From contig JAUJYN010000066.1 in the NCBI GenBank assembly GCA_030737835.1, positions 124,001 to 188,000 on the forward strand: a DNA stretch of 64,000 nucleotides. Direction: 5' to 3'. The position numbers and the translations under genes are program-made. Origin of the DNA: Acorus gramineus. Taxonomy: Eukaryota > Streptophyta > Magnoliopsida > Acorales > Acoraceae. How positions within the stretch are numbered: position 1 is the first letter of the stretch; every line of letters starts with the position of its first letter. Below, one piece after another: positions 1 to 11,748 of this stretch. The notes under the pieces were generated by a model. It made no database searches. It had not been told where the DNA came from and saw only the letters and a program-made list of their open reading frames with translations.

Positions 1-679
1 ATTTCCCAAAAAAATATGCATGTCACCATGGATTTTCAATAAAGTTTTCATACGGAGGGAAGATGGAAAAAACTGCTTGAGATTTACAAAGGGGGCATTG
101 TTGACGTTGACATTTCAAGAAGGGTGTATACTCCCACCGTCAGTTAATCACCCAGGTACATTTGTAAGGAGCGAGATGAATGTAATTATGAATTATTTGT
201 CAAACCCTCACTTTGGCAAGGTGGTGAAGACGCCCTCCCCTCAGGTGAGATTCGAGGATCTATCATTGCCTCCATCATCTCATTGGGATGTAAAACAAAA
301 AAGCGATCATACATGGAGAGTCTTTTTTTTTTTTACTTATTTTATAATTTTATATATTATAATGATATAATATATATTGTATTATCATAGTGTATGGATC
401 CTTTCATAGTATATGATCTAATTTTTTTTTATTATGAAAAAAAATATACTAATGTATCTCGGTATATATTTCATTTCATATAACACCATACACTTCAAAG
501 GGTGAGTGTATGATTTAAAAACAAAAAAATAAAATTGGCTGTAATTAGGACTGCAACGTGGACTGTGTGTATCTTTTCTAAAAAAATATATATATTATTA
601 CCCTTGAGTCTCTTTTCTGTATCCTATTGTGGGCCTTGTTAAAAGAAATGTTTTCTTTCATAAATTTAACAATTAATTA
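1..679. other. AT-rich stretch without a recognisable gene
   Basis: An open frame of 116 codons lies at 20-370 (+), but its translation shows no domain I recognise and ends in a poly-F/Y/I run read from AT-rich DNA. I do not call it a gene. The rest is T- and A-rich with short TATA-like runs. Confidence 0.4.
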
Positions 680-690
680 TATCTATTTAT

Positions 691-885
691 GGGTTTGGAT
701 CTTCTGCGTGTTTTTTTGTACTTGTTTTGTGCTTTGATCAATCAGACGATCATAAATTCATCAAATAAAATGAATCAATTTATCCATTCATGATTTGATA
801 TATTTATAACTGTTTGATTTTAATTGTGATGATGTGGTAATCCTACAATAAAAATCAAATAAGATACAAATAGAGGATCCAAACC
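691..885. mobile_element. Short MITE, Mutator-like TSD
   Basis: The ends are inverted: GGGTTTGGATC at the left and GATCCAAACC at the right. Both sides carry the same 11 bases, TATCTATTTAT (680-690 and 886-896). A TSD of 9-11 bp fits MULE-type MITEs. There is no coding content in the 195 bp. The perfect TSD suggests a fairly recent insertion. Confidence 0.75.
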
Positions 886-934
886 TATCTATTTATTCAA
901 AATTTCAGATTTCAAATCAAACTTGCATATTCAT

Positions 935-1541
935 ATAGCTATCTGCGGGGAGGAACTTGATACGGTAGCTCACCTCTTCTGTCAATGTCGGGTGTCCAGA
1001 CAGCTATGGGATGCAGTGGGTGCAGCCATGACATTGAGACCTTCTTTCCATGACATTGAGGGCATGTGGGCGGCTGGGAAGGATATCCGCTAGCCGGATA
1101 CATCAAGACTCGCGAACTTTGTGTTGCGATCGATCATTCCGGCGGTTGCATGGGCCATTTGGAGGACTAGAAACGAGGTGATATTCAAGAACTCGATGGT
1201 CTATGTGGAAAATATGTGAGAAATGGTGGTGCTTTCTGTGTCTGGCTGGGGGCGTGGCATTACCGGGGTAAAGGGGATTGCATTCTCTCGAAATGGAATA
1301 GTCATCACAGATTAAGCAGAGGGTCGGAGGGTAAGTGGCCACTAGAATGACATTAGATAACCCATCTAATGCATCGCTACCTCTTTACCCCACCTTTTTA
1401 TTTATCGACATCTCTTATCTTCATATTTGTATTTTTTTTTTCCTTTAATTACTTCTCTCTCTTCTTCTCACCACCTTTTGGACTTGTAACTCACTTTTAA
1501 TATAAGTGTTGGTAATAAGATCTATCTTTCTCTCAAGAAAA
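935..1541 (+). mobile_element. 5'-truncated LINE, zf-RVT tail
   Basis: Translation reads ICGEELDTVAHLFCQC, then a W about seven residues on, then AVAWAIWRTRNEVIF. This is the zinc-binding zf-RVT module followed by the conserved WxIWxxRN block at the 3' end of plant LINE ORF2. At least three in-frame stops show it is dead. A T-rich 3' UTR ends in CTCAAGAAAA. The copy is flanked by ACTTGCATATTCAT (921-934) and ACTTACATATTCAT (1542-1555), a 14-bp TSD with one mismatch. This marks a complete, heavily 5'-truncated insertion. Confidence 0.75.
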
Positions 1542-1995
1542 ACTTACATATTCATGCATGTATTTTAATATGTCAAAATTAAATAAATCATATCAGTATA
1601 TTCACATTTGAATAATTTCAAATTAAAGATACTTACAAAATATATACCTCGATTAAAATCTATAAAGATTTATTACATTTTTTTATTATAATACAAAAAA
1701 TATAATATATGATATACAAATTTATTACATCTTATATTCACATAAATTAATCACATGTATTTATTTCATATATTAGATCCACGTGCATACGAGGATTCAG
1801 TTGCGATACAATTTTACGGGTTTTGCGGGTGTTGAGGGAGGATATTTCGGCGAAACGACGCAAATAAATAGCTTCCTTCCGTACCCCCCCAAAACCCCTT
1901 AACATCGTCGTCTGGCGAAACCCCAAACAAAACCTTCCTTTCCCCCTAACGAATTTATTCTCAATACATCTCGTTAGGGTTTTTGCCAATCGACG

Positions 1996-2562
1996 ATGAG
2001 CTCCGACGCAGGGGATAGTGGCGTCCTCCGCTCCGGTCGCGTCTGGCGGCGGGCACCGGTCCCCGCCGCCTCCACCGACGACAAGGCGAACATATCGTCG
2101 GTCCGGATCTCGCCATCCCTCAAAGAAGCCGATGAAGCCTCTGCGAAGGCGGCGGCCGAGGCCGCCTCGGCCTTCTTCAACTGCAATGTCTGCTTCGACA
2201 CCGCCCGGAACCCCGTTGTGTCGCTCTGCGGCCACCTCTACTGCTGGTCCTGTCTCTACAGGTGGCTCCAGATCTCCTCCGATGCTAAGCTGTGCCCCGT
2301 CTGCAAGGGCGTGGTCTCCGAGCTTGATATCATTCCCATATACGGCTGTGGTGGCGTCACGGATGTCGATTCGGCAATGACAGTGGCCGATGATGATGAG
2401 CAAGAAATCCCACCGAGACCCTCCGGGAGGCGCGTGATGCCGGAGCCGGTTGTGAATGTGAATGTCTCTCGGGATAGGAGGAGGAGGAGGAGGATTGGTG
2501 ACGGAGTTGCTGGGATGCAGGGGAATTTGGAGCGACCCAGGACAAGGAGCAGAAGGTCTTAA
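1996..2562 (+). CDS. RMA-like RING-type E3 ubiquitin ligase without a membrane anchor
   Basis: This intronless gene encodes 188 residues. RING proteins recruit an E2 enzyme and transfer ubiquitin to substrates. A C3HC4 RING lies at about residues 63-103: Cys63, Cys66, Cys78, His80, Cys83, Cys86, Cys100 and Cys103. Its spacing and the signature LCGHLYCWSCLYRWL match plant RMA/RNF5-type proteins, as does the following DIIPIYG, where the family has LVPLYGRG. The N-terminal 60 residues are Ala/Ser-rich and probably disordered. The C-terminus is basic, with runs of Arg at 159-166 and 182-187. Classical RMA proteins end in a membrane-anchoring helix; none is visible here, so a soluble or nuclear location is possible. 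The start is the first ATG of the frame, just after the AT-rich leader. Codon use is GC-rich, unlike the surroundings. The substrate is unknown. Confidence 0.9.
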   Translation: MSSDAGDSGVLRSGRVWRRAPVPAASTDDKANISSVRISPSLKEADEASAKAAAEAASAFFNCNVCFDTARNPVVSLCGHLYCWSCLYRWLQISSDAKLCPVCKGVVSELDIIPIYGCGGVTDVDSAMTVADDDEQEIPPRPSGRRVMPEPVVNVNVSRDRRRRRRIGDGVAGMQGNLERPRTRSRRS

Positions 2563-3329
2563 TTTAATTATGAAGACAGAGATATTTATATATATCTTTA
2601 TGCATCTTCTGTTTTTGTCAATGTTTTTATGAATTTTTATTGGGCTGATATTTTGGAGGGAAACTATTCTGATAGTGTTATGTGGTATATGAATATTTCA
2701 TAGGTTTCTTTCTATTTAGGTTCTCAAATTTTGTCAACAATGTATCACATTTATTTAGTAAGATAACACCCTCACTCTATTGTCCACCAGAAGAAGAGGG
2801 ATTTGATATGAGTTTGTAAGTATTATACATACTTTTACTGTGGAGAGTAAGATGTGTAAGCTAGGAGAATGATGTATGGGTAAATTCCCAGTTATCAATA
2901 GTAGATGGTAGTAGTTCTGGAGTACTATGATGTTCTCTCTAATGCTTGTTGATAGCTACATTTGGCATATGCCATATTATATATAGCAAACCACTTTGCA
3001 GGGGCAGAATTTATATAATGCTTGTTATGTCATTAGGATATTCAACAAGGATTTAATGGATCATGTACTCCAGTACTTGTTTTGTACTCTTATCATAAAA
3101 TCACAAGTCCACAGGAAGGTTTTGAATTGAGAGAAGCAACAATATGATAGGTTTCTGATGTAGCCAACTTATGAATTTATGGCAAAGAGTGGACAGAATG
3201 ACTTTTGATTATCTTGACTATTTTTGCCTTCTGAATGGGACTTTTGAGTATAATAATCAAATATGTGGTGATTTTTCTTTTTTCTTTTTGAGGAAGATGG
3301 GAGCTCACTATCTGATATTTGTGCGGATC
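2563..3329. other. 3' UTR of the RING gene and non-coding DNA
   Basis: AT-rich sequence follows the RING stop codon and presumably includes its 3' UTR. I see no further exon, repeat or RNA gene. Confidence 0.5.
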
Positions 3330-3660
3330 AGTTTTTTTCTATTATTATTTATAATTAGGTAGGGAATAGGAATCCTACCACCAAATTTCATTAAAATAAA
3401 CTTGGGTACAATTCCAAGGAAAACCAAAAATCTGAAAAGAAGAGGCACCACAATTAGAAGAGAGTTCTACTAGTCGTAATCACAGAGCCTTACAATAGCC
3501 TCAAAAAATTTCTTTTACTCCTACAAAACTCACTCTCTTAGCCCACTGACAATGTGTAGCCCAGTCTTTGATGAATTAAACAGTGCTCTCCCAAATGTTT
3601 TCAAAATTTCCTTACCTCATTCCTCATCAACCCAATTTCCCAACTAGTGTTTTATGTATT
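3330..3660 (-). mobile_element. Possible LINE 3'-end remnant
   Basis: Read on the minus strand, a stretch resembling a LINE 3' UTR (ATTTGGTGG, then AT-rich sequence) ends in AATAATAATAGAAAAAAA at about 3330. No coding block or TSD was found, so this is tentative. Confidence 0.3.
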
Positions 3661-3715
3661 TTATAAGGAATGTACAATTAAAAAAAGGAAAAATTATTAT
3701 TTTTAGGTTTTTGCT

Positions 3716-4360
3716 ATGTGGTTTAGATGCCCAAGAGGTATCAAAGACAAGAAAAAAATGATTTACATAGCCCTTGAGGTTCCCCAAGATAACCATAGGT
3801 TCAGGAGCTCCAGAGTTTGGCTTGCTACCTATTTTGGATTATTGGATGTGCTAGTAAAGATTCTTTTGTTACTTCAATATCAAGACAAATTTCAAGTCCT
3901 TGTGTTCTTTTTAGGTATGAATATGTTTTCATTACCGTATGTCCTTCTTGTTAGACAAGTGGAATCGCAGTTCAACCCACATGCTAGAAACAATGGACCT
4001 TGGGTTGCTAAAACATTGGTCATTTGTGATTTCTGCATCGCAGACAGTGGGGATACTCCTTCGCTTCAGGTATTCTTGCATGAGAATTCATTGTGGGAGT
4101 TTATTTCGTGGGTAGTCAAGGAGCATTCTTCAGATGGCGTTAAAAGTTTCTAGTGGAGGTGAGGTTTAAGGTGGGAAATGCAGTGAAAATTCGATTCTAG
4201 GCAGATAATCGGCTCCAGGATAGTAGTAGCTTGACGGCTCTCTTTTCGACTCATTTCACATTGCTGTTGGACAAGGATGATTTGTGATACCTTTGAGGTG
4301 GTGATGATGGTGTGGTTAGGTGCTCAGGTTTGGGATGGAACAGGGAGGGAGACAAAAATT
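3716..4360 (+). mobile_element. Degenerate LINE fragment
   Basis: A 145-codon open frame at 3716-4153 shows no domain I recognise. The following 4155-4300 reads VRFKVGNAVKIRF, then DNRLQDSSSLTALF in the next codons. This resembles the FKVGNGxKIRFWxDxW block found just upstream of zf-RVT in plant LINE ORF2. Stops interrupt it. I take the whole stretch as an old LINE piece; the upstream 440 bp are assigned only by proximity. Confidence 0.5.
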
Positions 4361-4739
4361 AAGAAGAGCAGAAGCACTTACTGAGTTACTTCATTTCACC
4401 TCCTTTCTTACACATGACTACTATATTCCTTAAAGTTAATCATGACCCTTAGACTTCCCCTACAATAAAAACAACTATGATGTTTAGACTCCCCATACAT
4501 TACACAACATAATTCATGATTCCCTGAAATTAAAATAAATTTTTTAAATTTGGACTACACCCAATTTAAATAAAAAATCACAATAATAACAAAATAACAA
4601 ACAAAAAAATTGATGTTGCACGTCATTTTCTATATTTCATCAAAAAAAAAAAAAATTGTACGTGATTTATGATTTGCATATAAGCTCTTTGTTGGTGATG
4701 GTTTAGAAAATCCTGCTTGACCTGGAGGAGGATATGAAT

Positions 4740-5330
4740 GTGCTGGGAGGCAAGGGATAAACTGGGCTTCTTGTTAAGTCATACTCTGTGCCAAACAAAG
4801 ACCCTGAGAAAAACCTCCCTTTATAGGCAGATTTGGGCATGTGCGCACGCGTCTGTGGGTGATGGAAGAGAAAACTGGGGATCTTCCGATTTCTGTTTTT
4901 GCTGGACGATATGGGATTGCCTCAAGGATAAGGCTAAATTTGGATGAGCATATTGATATAGCCATAGATTGAACTGACTAGTGTGGGTGAGGAATGAAAC
5001 TCCCTGTGGTGTGTGATGGGAGATTTCAAATTCATCATTATATGAAGAATTTTTTTTATAGTGGTTTCACTTCAGCTATAAGGAATTTTTCTTTGGTTGA
5101 AATCCCACCAAGTAATAATCCATTCACATGGAGTAGTATGAGGGAATCTCCCAAACCTCTCTCATGCATATGGCTCCCCAATTCAGAACGAGATCTGAGT
5201 ATTTACAACTCCTCATCTGAATATTGCAATGATGTGAAAATTAAAACTTACAGTCATGATTCACAGCGTCATGTGAACATCCTCATCAAATTAGATCTGG
5301 AACCTCTAGTGTCTTGAGTGTTATTATTGT
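4740..5330 (+). mobile_element. LINE endonuclease-domain fragment
   Basis: The frame at 4994-5317 reads NFSLVEIPPSNNPFTWSSMRE. This matches the LxDxPLxGxxFTWSxxRE block of the APE-type endonuclease at the N-terminus of plant LINE ORF2. Just upstream, another frame gives WCVMGDFKF, a decayed VMGDFN motif, so at least one frameshift lies between. No TSD was identified. Confidence 0.55.
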
Positions 5331-6568
5331 GAACTGTTGAAACTTTAATACTTTATAGCACAACTTTCTAAATTATGCTCATCTGAACCAGCATTGTCCT
5401 AAGTGTCTGAGGATATGAATTTAGGAGACTTTGACAATCATTTTTTAAATCAAAATTTTAATTTCTTTATGAAAATGGTAGTGAATTCATTTTTAGTCAA
5501 CAAATCAGATTTACATTAGAAACTGAAAACACATCGTGTTATTGCATTAAATATGCTAATTCCTTTGTTGCTTTATTATTCAAGCTACACTTGTGAAGGA
5601 TTTTTACACCTGAGAGAGAACATTGAGGTAGAGCTACTACTGTGTGACGTGGTTGTGGATGTTCATTGGCAGGTTGAGTAGATGGTGATAGAGAAGAGGA
5701 CAGATATGGAGAAGGTAACAACTTTTTTGTGTATTGGTGTATATCAATGCTTAATGGCATGGTAGGGTGAGTGTATTCGGGATCTGCTCAAATTGCTGGG
5801 AATGCTGCCTCATCTTTTTTGATAAATCATTTTGGCTATACATATGGCTTAGTTGAACTATTTTAAATTTAGTTGTTGGTATGACTGTTTTTAATTAGTG
5901 GAGGCATATATTATAGGTTGGTTTAACTGGTTGTGAATAGTGTTGGATTGCCTTATAAATCATATTTTGGTCATGTTGCAGCTTAAATTTATATATTAGA
6001 GATTTTAACTTATAGATCATATTTTAGTAATGTTTATTGTAACTGTTTAAAAGAGAAAATAACTAGCCGTGGATGTTTTTGTTTGTTAGAATAAGGTGTA
6101 ATATAACTTTTTGTTATATAATTGTTAAAAATAACCCTTTAAGGTGTAAAAATGAAAAACAGATTTATGTTTGATAAAATAAGTTAGTTTTACTTATGAA
6201 ATCAATTTTAAAATATTTTTAAAAAATTAACATAAATAAATAAAAGTTCAAATTCACTATAATATTTTTCAAATATTACAAATGGAATTATAAAATAAAA
6301 TATAAGTTATGTCATATAAAAGATTGAGGAGATGAAAGGAGGTTTGCCGATTTTTGTTGTAAAGTAAAAACTGGATATGTTATTAATAAAAAATATTAAG
6401 GGCTTTAGTGTTCAAAATAAAATAAAATATTTTAGGGCTATAATCTTAAAATCATTTTTTGCCCAGCTAATAGATTTTGATTTTTTAAAACTGTTTTTAG
6501 TTTAAATAAGTTTTAATAGATTTAAACAAACATTTCTCATGTACTTTATGAGATACATAAAATTTTGA
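5331..6568. other. AT-rich non-coding stretch
   Basis: No gene, RNA or clear repeat was recognised. A 73-codon minus-strand open frame at 5539-5760 is low-complexity Ser/Pro-rich and unsupported. The last 9 bases (6560-6568) are the left TSD of the next element. Confidence 0.4.
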
Positions 6569-7306
6569 AAAAAAATTGATATAACTATCTAGAAAGTTAA
6601 TTAAATTGGTTTTAGTCCCTGTAAAATTGAAAAATCGTCACACGTGTTTATGTTATTAGATAAATATCATTTTAGTCCCTACCGTTATCTCCAACTGACC
6701 AGGTACATGATTAACTTTAACTATATATTAAAAGTTATCAAAGTACCCTCACCTTTTATTTTAAAAAATCAATACAACTCCCCAGAATATTATGAAAGAC
6801 GAAAAATATCCCTATAAAATAGATAATTCCCTTAAGTCCCTATCTTATTAGACAATGTTTATTTATCTAATCAGAATTATGGTTCACTCTAATCATACAT
6901 GATAAATTACTCTAATACCCTTTTAAATTTTGTTTGATAAATTACTGTAATACATTAACCACATTTGTGGTTAACTTTAAAAGGATTTACTGATTTTACA
7001 AGGACCTTTTCCATTTTCATGACTTTTCAGGGAGTTGTATCGATTTTCCCTTTTTTCCATTAGTGATTATAGGATAGTAAAAAAATATTTAGAAAAAGAC
7101 AAGGGCATTTTTGTCATAAAAAAGAGTAAATCAGATTTTTCAGATTTCGTAGAGATTTATTTGAATGTATTTATTGAAGTAATTTAATTCAGGGACTAAA
7201 TCCATTAACCATACATAATTTTTGGAGATCTGTGATGATTTTTTAATTTTACAAGACTAAAATCGATTTAGCTAACTTTCCATAGAGTTATATTGATTTT
7301 TTGCTT
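6569..7306. mobile_element. Fold-back MITE with 9-bp TSD
   Basis: The outer ~85 bp at each end are inverted copies: left TTGATATAACTATCTAGAAA, right TTTCCATAGAGTTATATTGA, followed inward by TTTTAGTCC and its complement. A second, inner inverted pair has arms near 6768 and 7018 (CAATACAACTCC and GGAGTTGTATCG). The flanks carry identical AAATTTTGA at 6560-6568 and 7307-7315. A 9-bp TSD and long TIRs suggest a non-autonomous MULE. No ORF was found. Confidence 0.8.
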
Positions 7307-7315
7307 AAATTTTGA

Positions 7316-7830
7316 GAGGAGCTTATTCGTATTCCTAAGTATATGTCCACCAATTATATTATCTCTTAATTGGCATTCATTCGATAGTAGAAATTGCAGT
7401 CAGATCCCTAACATTGTTTTTTCGCCCCTTGGAGCGGAAACTGAGGCTATTCGTTTAGTCCTAAGATTTGCTCGATCATTGGGTTTACAGCGGATACATG
7501 TGGGCTCGGACGCGGAGGTGATTATTCATCTATTACAAGGGACATGTTTTTTACCACCCCAGCTTCAAGAGATTATTGTAGAGGATATTCGGAAACAGGA
7601 CCTTATTATCTTTTCTAAAGTTAAAGTAGGTCTGCGGTGGTTGCTCCAGAACAACTAGCTAAACTGGCGATGAGAACTCAACTGTTTGCGGTAACTCAAG
7701 GATTATCAAATCCGTAGACATATAGTTTCTTCAAAGTCCTCTGTCTAATGTACACTGATTGTATATATATTTTGTAATCTTTTGATATACATAATATAAT
7801 CAATTAAGGATATCTCTTTTTTTGTTGTTT
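7316..7830 (+). mobile_element. LINE-type RNase H (RVT_3) fragment and 3' tail
   Basis: The frame at about 7430-7660 reads GAETEAIRLVLRFARSLG, HVGSDAEVIIHLLQG and LQEIIVEDIRK. This is the RNase H-like RVT_3 domain at the C-terminus of many plant LINE ORF2 proteins: the acidic AETEA helix and the DS/SDA strand. A continuing frame, EQLAKLAMRT, and an AT-rich tail follow. It could be the 3' end of the LINE whose endonuclease remnant lies upstream. Confidence 0.6.
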
Positions 7831-8404
7831 TTGATAGAAAATTTGCTCATATTTACCTCTTGGTTCTTCATTGTTTAGATTATTTCAGTTGGCTTTTGTG
7901 ATACTGCTTTGCATAATAGCTTTCATTATTGTTATTCATTATGCAAGGGTTTTATTGATAATAAAAATGAACAAGTGCAATTTTATTTTATTTTTTGGTA
8001 GATTGAGGTTGGGATTCATCCTGAACATAAATCATCCCAGAACCCAATTTAGTTTGGATTTTGGTTGAGAGATTTTAATTATTAGGGTACAACCTGAGCT
8101 TGAAGGGTAAATGATAATGTTCAATCCATATTTGAGCAGTTCAATCTGTAAAATAAAATCCAAATCGTTCAATTTATCTTAAAATCTGTTACATTTTTAT
8201 AGTTTTATTTTTTTCATCTTCTCTCCAACTTTTCTTTTCTTTTCCCTTTTCTTGGCCAAAGAAGAACCAAACATTAGTATGAATACCCAATGTTGGCAAT
8301 GAGGAGCTCTGGGTGGCCTCTCAGTCTTTTGTTTTCATCTCTATTATCTTATCGGATGAACTTGATTGGTTTGACCTCATCTTGAAGGGATAGGTTGGGT
8401 TTGG
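7831..8404. other. Non-coding stretch
   Basis: AT-rich, with a pyrimidine-rich run near 8213-8258. No feature was recognised. Confidence 0.4.
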
Positions 8405-9552
8405 ACTAACATTCAAGAAGTTGTGCGCGAAGATCTACCTACATTTCTGGCCTATGCTCAAAGATGATTTAACTCGAGCACTCAATAATTTTTATAGTAG
8501 TGCTCGGTCGCCATTGTCATGGGGATCTACAAACATTGTTTTGATTCCCAAAGTCAAATGTCCGATGACGATAAAGGATTACCGTCCTATAAGTCTATGT
8601 GATACCAAGTATAAAATTTTGTCGAAGTTACTTGTTGGCTAGTTGAAGAAGGTATTACCGAATTTAATTGGAGAAGAACAAGGGGCTTTTGTTTCTCATA
8701 GACCAATCCATGGGCATTTGTTACTCATACAGGATTATGCACTCGATGCAAATCAGGAAAGGCTGGAATGCGCTGATGACCTTGAAGATCGATTTGGCAA
8801 GCGCATATAATTATGTGGAGTGAGATGCTCTTATCCAAATTCTTCATCTTTTTGGTTTCCTTGGGAGGTGGTGTCAATAGATATATGCTTGCATCTCACA
8901 GGTTCGAATGGCAATCCTTATAAATGGGGCTCCTATTTCTTGGATCAAACTGGGACGATGTCTTCGTCAGGGAGACCCATTGTCCCTGTACTTATTTACT
9001 TACTTTAGAGGCAGAGGTGTTGTCCTCATTGTTGAGAAGGGCTTGTAAAACGGGCAACATTATAGGTTTTCAAGCAGATTATAGATTAAATGGTCAGCTT
9101 ATTCCACCGGCTCTTACACATTTGATGTATCCGGATGATTTTATGATAGTGTTGTGTGGTTTCAGCTAGTCAAATTCCTAAGCCAAAAGAGATTTACCTG
9201 CTGTTTTGATTTAGAAAAGAATAAGGAAACTACATGTATCCCCAAATGTTCAAGTGTTTTTTTTTTTTGCTTGGTATGTTCAAATGTTTGTATGGCAGTT
9301 GCTGAGGGACAGACTTCCCAGTAGGGTCTTACTGGATTCTTTTGGCCTGCATCTGGATATATTATGCCCGTTATGTTGTAGGCAGTGGAAACACCAGTCC
9401 ACCTGTTTACTCGATGTCATTTCGCTGTAGAATTTTGGAGGAAAATTTCAGTTCGAATGCTTCCTCCTCAATCTATTTGGACAGCTGAAAGTTGGGTGGA
9501 TGTTTTCACATGTTCAAACTAGTTTTTTGCACTTAGTTTTTGGAATATTTGG

Positions 9553-10011
9553 TTAGTGCATATAACGCAGCGAAAAACTAAAACAAAAATCCAACAAGCG
9601 TTGAGATCCTTCAACAAACCACAATTCTCAAAGAGAATAATAAAACTCAGAAACATATTATAAAAACTGTCTAACCCTAAATTACAAATATCCTTTTTAT
9701 ACTAAAAAGTTACTAAAAATAGCAAAAACGAAAATTTGTTATAACTAACTCTAGAGAATCTTAGAAGATCTTCGGATTTGATTTCAGTCAAATCCGGATT
9801 ATTATGAAGGAGATATGCAGAATCTAAAATGTTACTAAAAATAGCAAAAAGGCCCTTTTGAGGGCCGAAAAATGAGAAAAATGGAAAAATAAGCGCGTGT
9901 TGTTGCATAGCCACAAATTTTGTAGATCTCCTCGATATCTACCTCCAGTAAAAATTTCAAGCCATTCCGAGTTCGGGGCGTCATATTTCTACTAGCCGGT
10001 TTTTCTGTAAA
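9553..10011. mobile_element. Insertion inside the LINE, LTR-like or MITE
   Basis: The LINE reads SFWNIW up to 9552, and a matching NIWKSQMD block resumes at about 10009. The bases AATATTTGG occur at both junctions, which looks like a 9-bp target duplication. The inserted ~460 bp has no ORF. Its minus strand includes TATAAAAAGG and a CTCTTTGAGAATTG run reminiscent of plant LTR leaders, but I found no clean TG...CA ends. The class is unresolved. Confidence 0.5.
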
Positions 10012-10288
10012 TATTTGGAAATCTCAAATGGACCCTTTCGGGTTCATCGCTCTTGAAACGCGTCCGCCACCCGTTCTGCATCAGCATAACAAGATTGTTT
10101 CTAATGATCATCAACCAGGTCCTAATCACATGATAGCCCGCATTCAAGTACAATTTGCAGAATGTACAGGGGCACAGCAAGATCAGGGGAGATTGAAGGA
10201 GGGCTCCAGCACCCAGAATTAAGTGACTTCTTCTGAATTACACTCATTTGATAGTTTTAAGTGATGATTGGTGTTTTATCATCACAGA

Positions 10289-10869
10289 TAAGCCTGTCAA
10301 TCAAACGGATACGGATCGGATAGACATATATCCGTATCCGAACTAGATATCCAACAAAAATATCTCTACCCGATATCCGACGGATATTGAAAGTAAATAT
10401 CCGTATCCGATCCAAAAATTCGAATTCGGATACAGATAATTATCCGAAATATCCAAAAATTCAAAATAAATTTGGAATGACTAAAATATCCAAAGATCCA
10501 ATATCCAAAAATAAAAATCATATATCTAATATTTGAAATATGTAAAAAATATAATAATTACCTAGTATAAAACATAAAATTATAAGTATATACATACAAC
10601 ATTACATACTTTAAGTAAAAATAAAAATAAAAAACTCATACTAATTCTAAAAGTATAAATATATAATTAAATAAATAATAATATAATATTATTTTCGGAT
10701 ACGGATATTTTTCAGATCGGATATGGGCATATCCGTATCTAATCCAAAAAAATTTCGGATACAGATAATTTTTTTGGATACGGATATGGATTTTTCGGAT
10801 ATCGGATATTTTCTTGATTTTTGGATACGGATCGGATACGGATATTTTTTTGGATTATTGACAGACTTA
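10289..10869. mobile_element. hAT-type MITE with (A)TCCGTATCCGA arms
   Basis: The terminal inverted repeats are TAAGCCTGTCAAT at the left and ATTGACAGACTTA at the right. Flanking 8-mers ATCACAGA (10281-10288) and ATCGTAGA (10870-10877) form an 8-bp TSD with two differences, as expected of hAT elements. Both arms are built of reiterated GGATACGGAT/ATCCGTATCC words around an AT-rich core without ORFs. It interrupts the LINE RNase H domain; without it, the LINE reads CFIITDASVQ. Confidence 0.85.
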
Positions 10870-11452
10870 ATCGTAGATGCAAGTGTTCAGATGGGTCCCG
10901 TGAGGCTGGAGCAGGTTCTGTGATGCTACAATTTAATTAGATGCAAATTCTTGGTGCAAGTTTTCATTACCATCCTTGTTGGGATTCACCAGCTTCTATG
11001 GAACTGGAGGCGGCCATTTATCAAGGCATTAAACATGCTATGCTGTGGGGATTTACAAGGCTATATATTTGCTCGAATGTTATCGATCTATTGAATAGTA
11101 GGGTGCCTAGACATACTCATTTGCAGGATTGCGTGGAACAAATTCGAAAAATGGAATCCACAGTCGACCACTCAGATTTGTAAAATAATCGCGCGAGGCG
11201 GGTACAAGATCCTGAAGTTTTGGCTCGTTTTGCCCGATCGAGTAAATCGAATGGGATTAGTGGATTACTAGGTATCTTTTGGACTCTACTGTTAAATGTA
11301 TTATGATTTATGAGTCCTTATGTACATATTTTGGATCTGATATTATGTTTTGTACAGGAGAATAATACCTCCAGTTCTGTATTTTGAAATGTTTTTTCTT
11401 TTAAGTAATACAGATGCCTTCTATAGGCATTTCATCAAAATAATAAAAAAAA

Positions 11453-11737
11453 GGGATTTTTAGTTTTAAGTCCCCACAAACCATCATATTTAGTGATCGA
11501 TCCCTCCTTTCTTCATATTTAGGTTTTAGTCCCTCGATTTAAATGATAGTTCCTTTTCTAGTCCTAGGAGGGACCTATCCATAAATTATTTAATTTACTT
11601 TTTAGTCCCTGTGAGGGACCTATCCATGAATTATCCTTTAAATCGGGGGACTAAAACCTAAATACGAAGAAGGGAGGGATCGATCACTATCGATCACTAA
11701 ATATGATGGTCTGTGGGGACTTAAAACTAAAAATCCC
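11453..11737. mobile_element. Long-TIR MITE, family with the 59975 copy
   Basis: The two arms of ~90 bp are near-perfect inverted copies, starting GGGATTTTTAGTTTTAAGTC and ending with its complement. The right arm has a small duplication of ATCGATCACT. Flanks TAAAAAAAA and TATAAAAAA fit a 9-bp TSD (8 of 9), formed in the LINE A-tail. A second family member at 59975-60165 has an exact 9-bp TSD, so the family is probably MULE-derived. No ORF. Confidence 0.8.
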
Positions 11738-11748
11738 TATAAAAAAAA

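Larger units (their letters stand above)
8405..11452 (+). mobile_element. LINE ORF2 remnant: RT, zf-RVT and RNase H, with two insertions
   Basis: From about 8410 the translation gives NIVLIPKVKCPMTIKDYRPI, then EEQGAFVSHRPIHGHLLL and, after breaks, THLMYPDDFMIV, the eroded YADD catalytic motif of reverse transcriptase. At 9285-9550 the zf-RVT part follows (LLRDRLPSRVLLDSFG, HLFTRCHFAVEFW, SFWNIW). An RNase H domain resumes at 10878-11290 (ELEAAIYQGIKHAMLWGF, CSNVIDLL). The 3' UTR ends in AATAATAAAAAAAA. Two insertions split it: 9553-10011 and the hAT MITE 10289-10869. Several stops and frameshifts show it is long dead. Confidence 0.75.

Noticed and set aside
20-370. 116-codon frame at the window start as a gene
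   Set aside because: No recognised domain, and the C-terminal third is poly-F/Y/I from AT-rich DNA.
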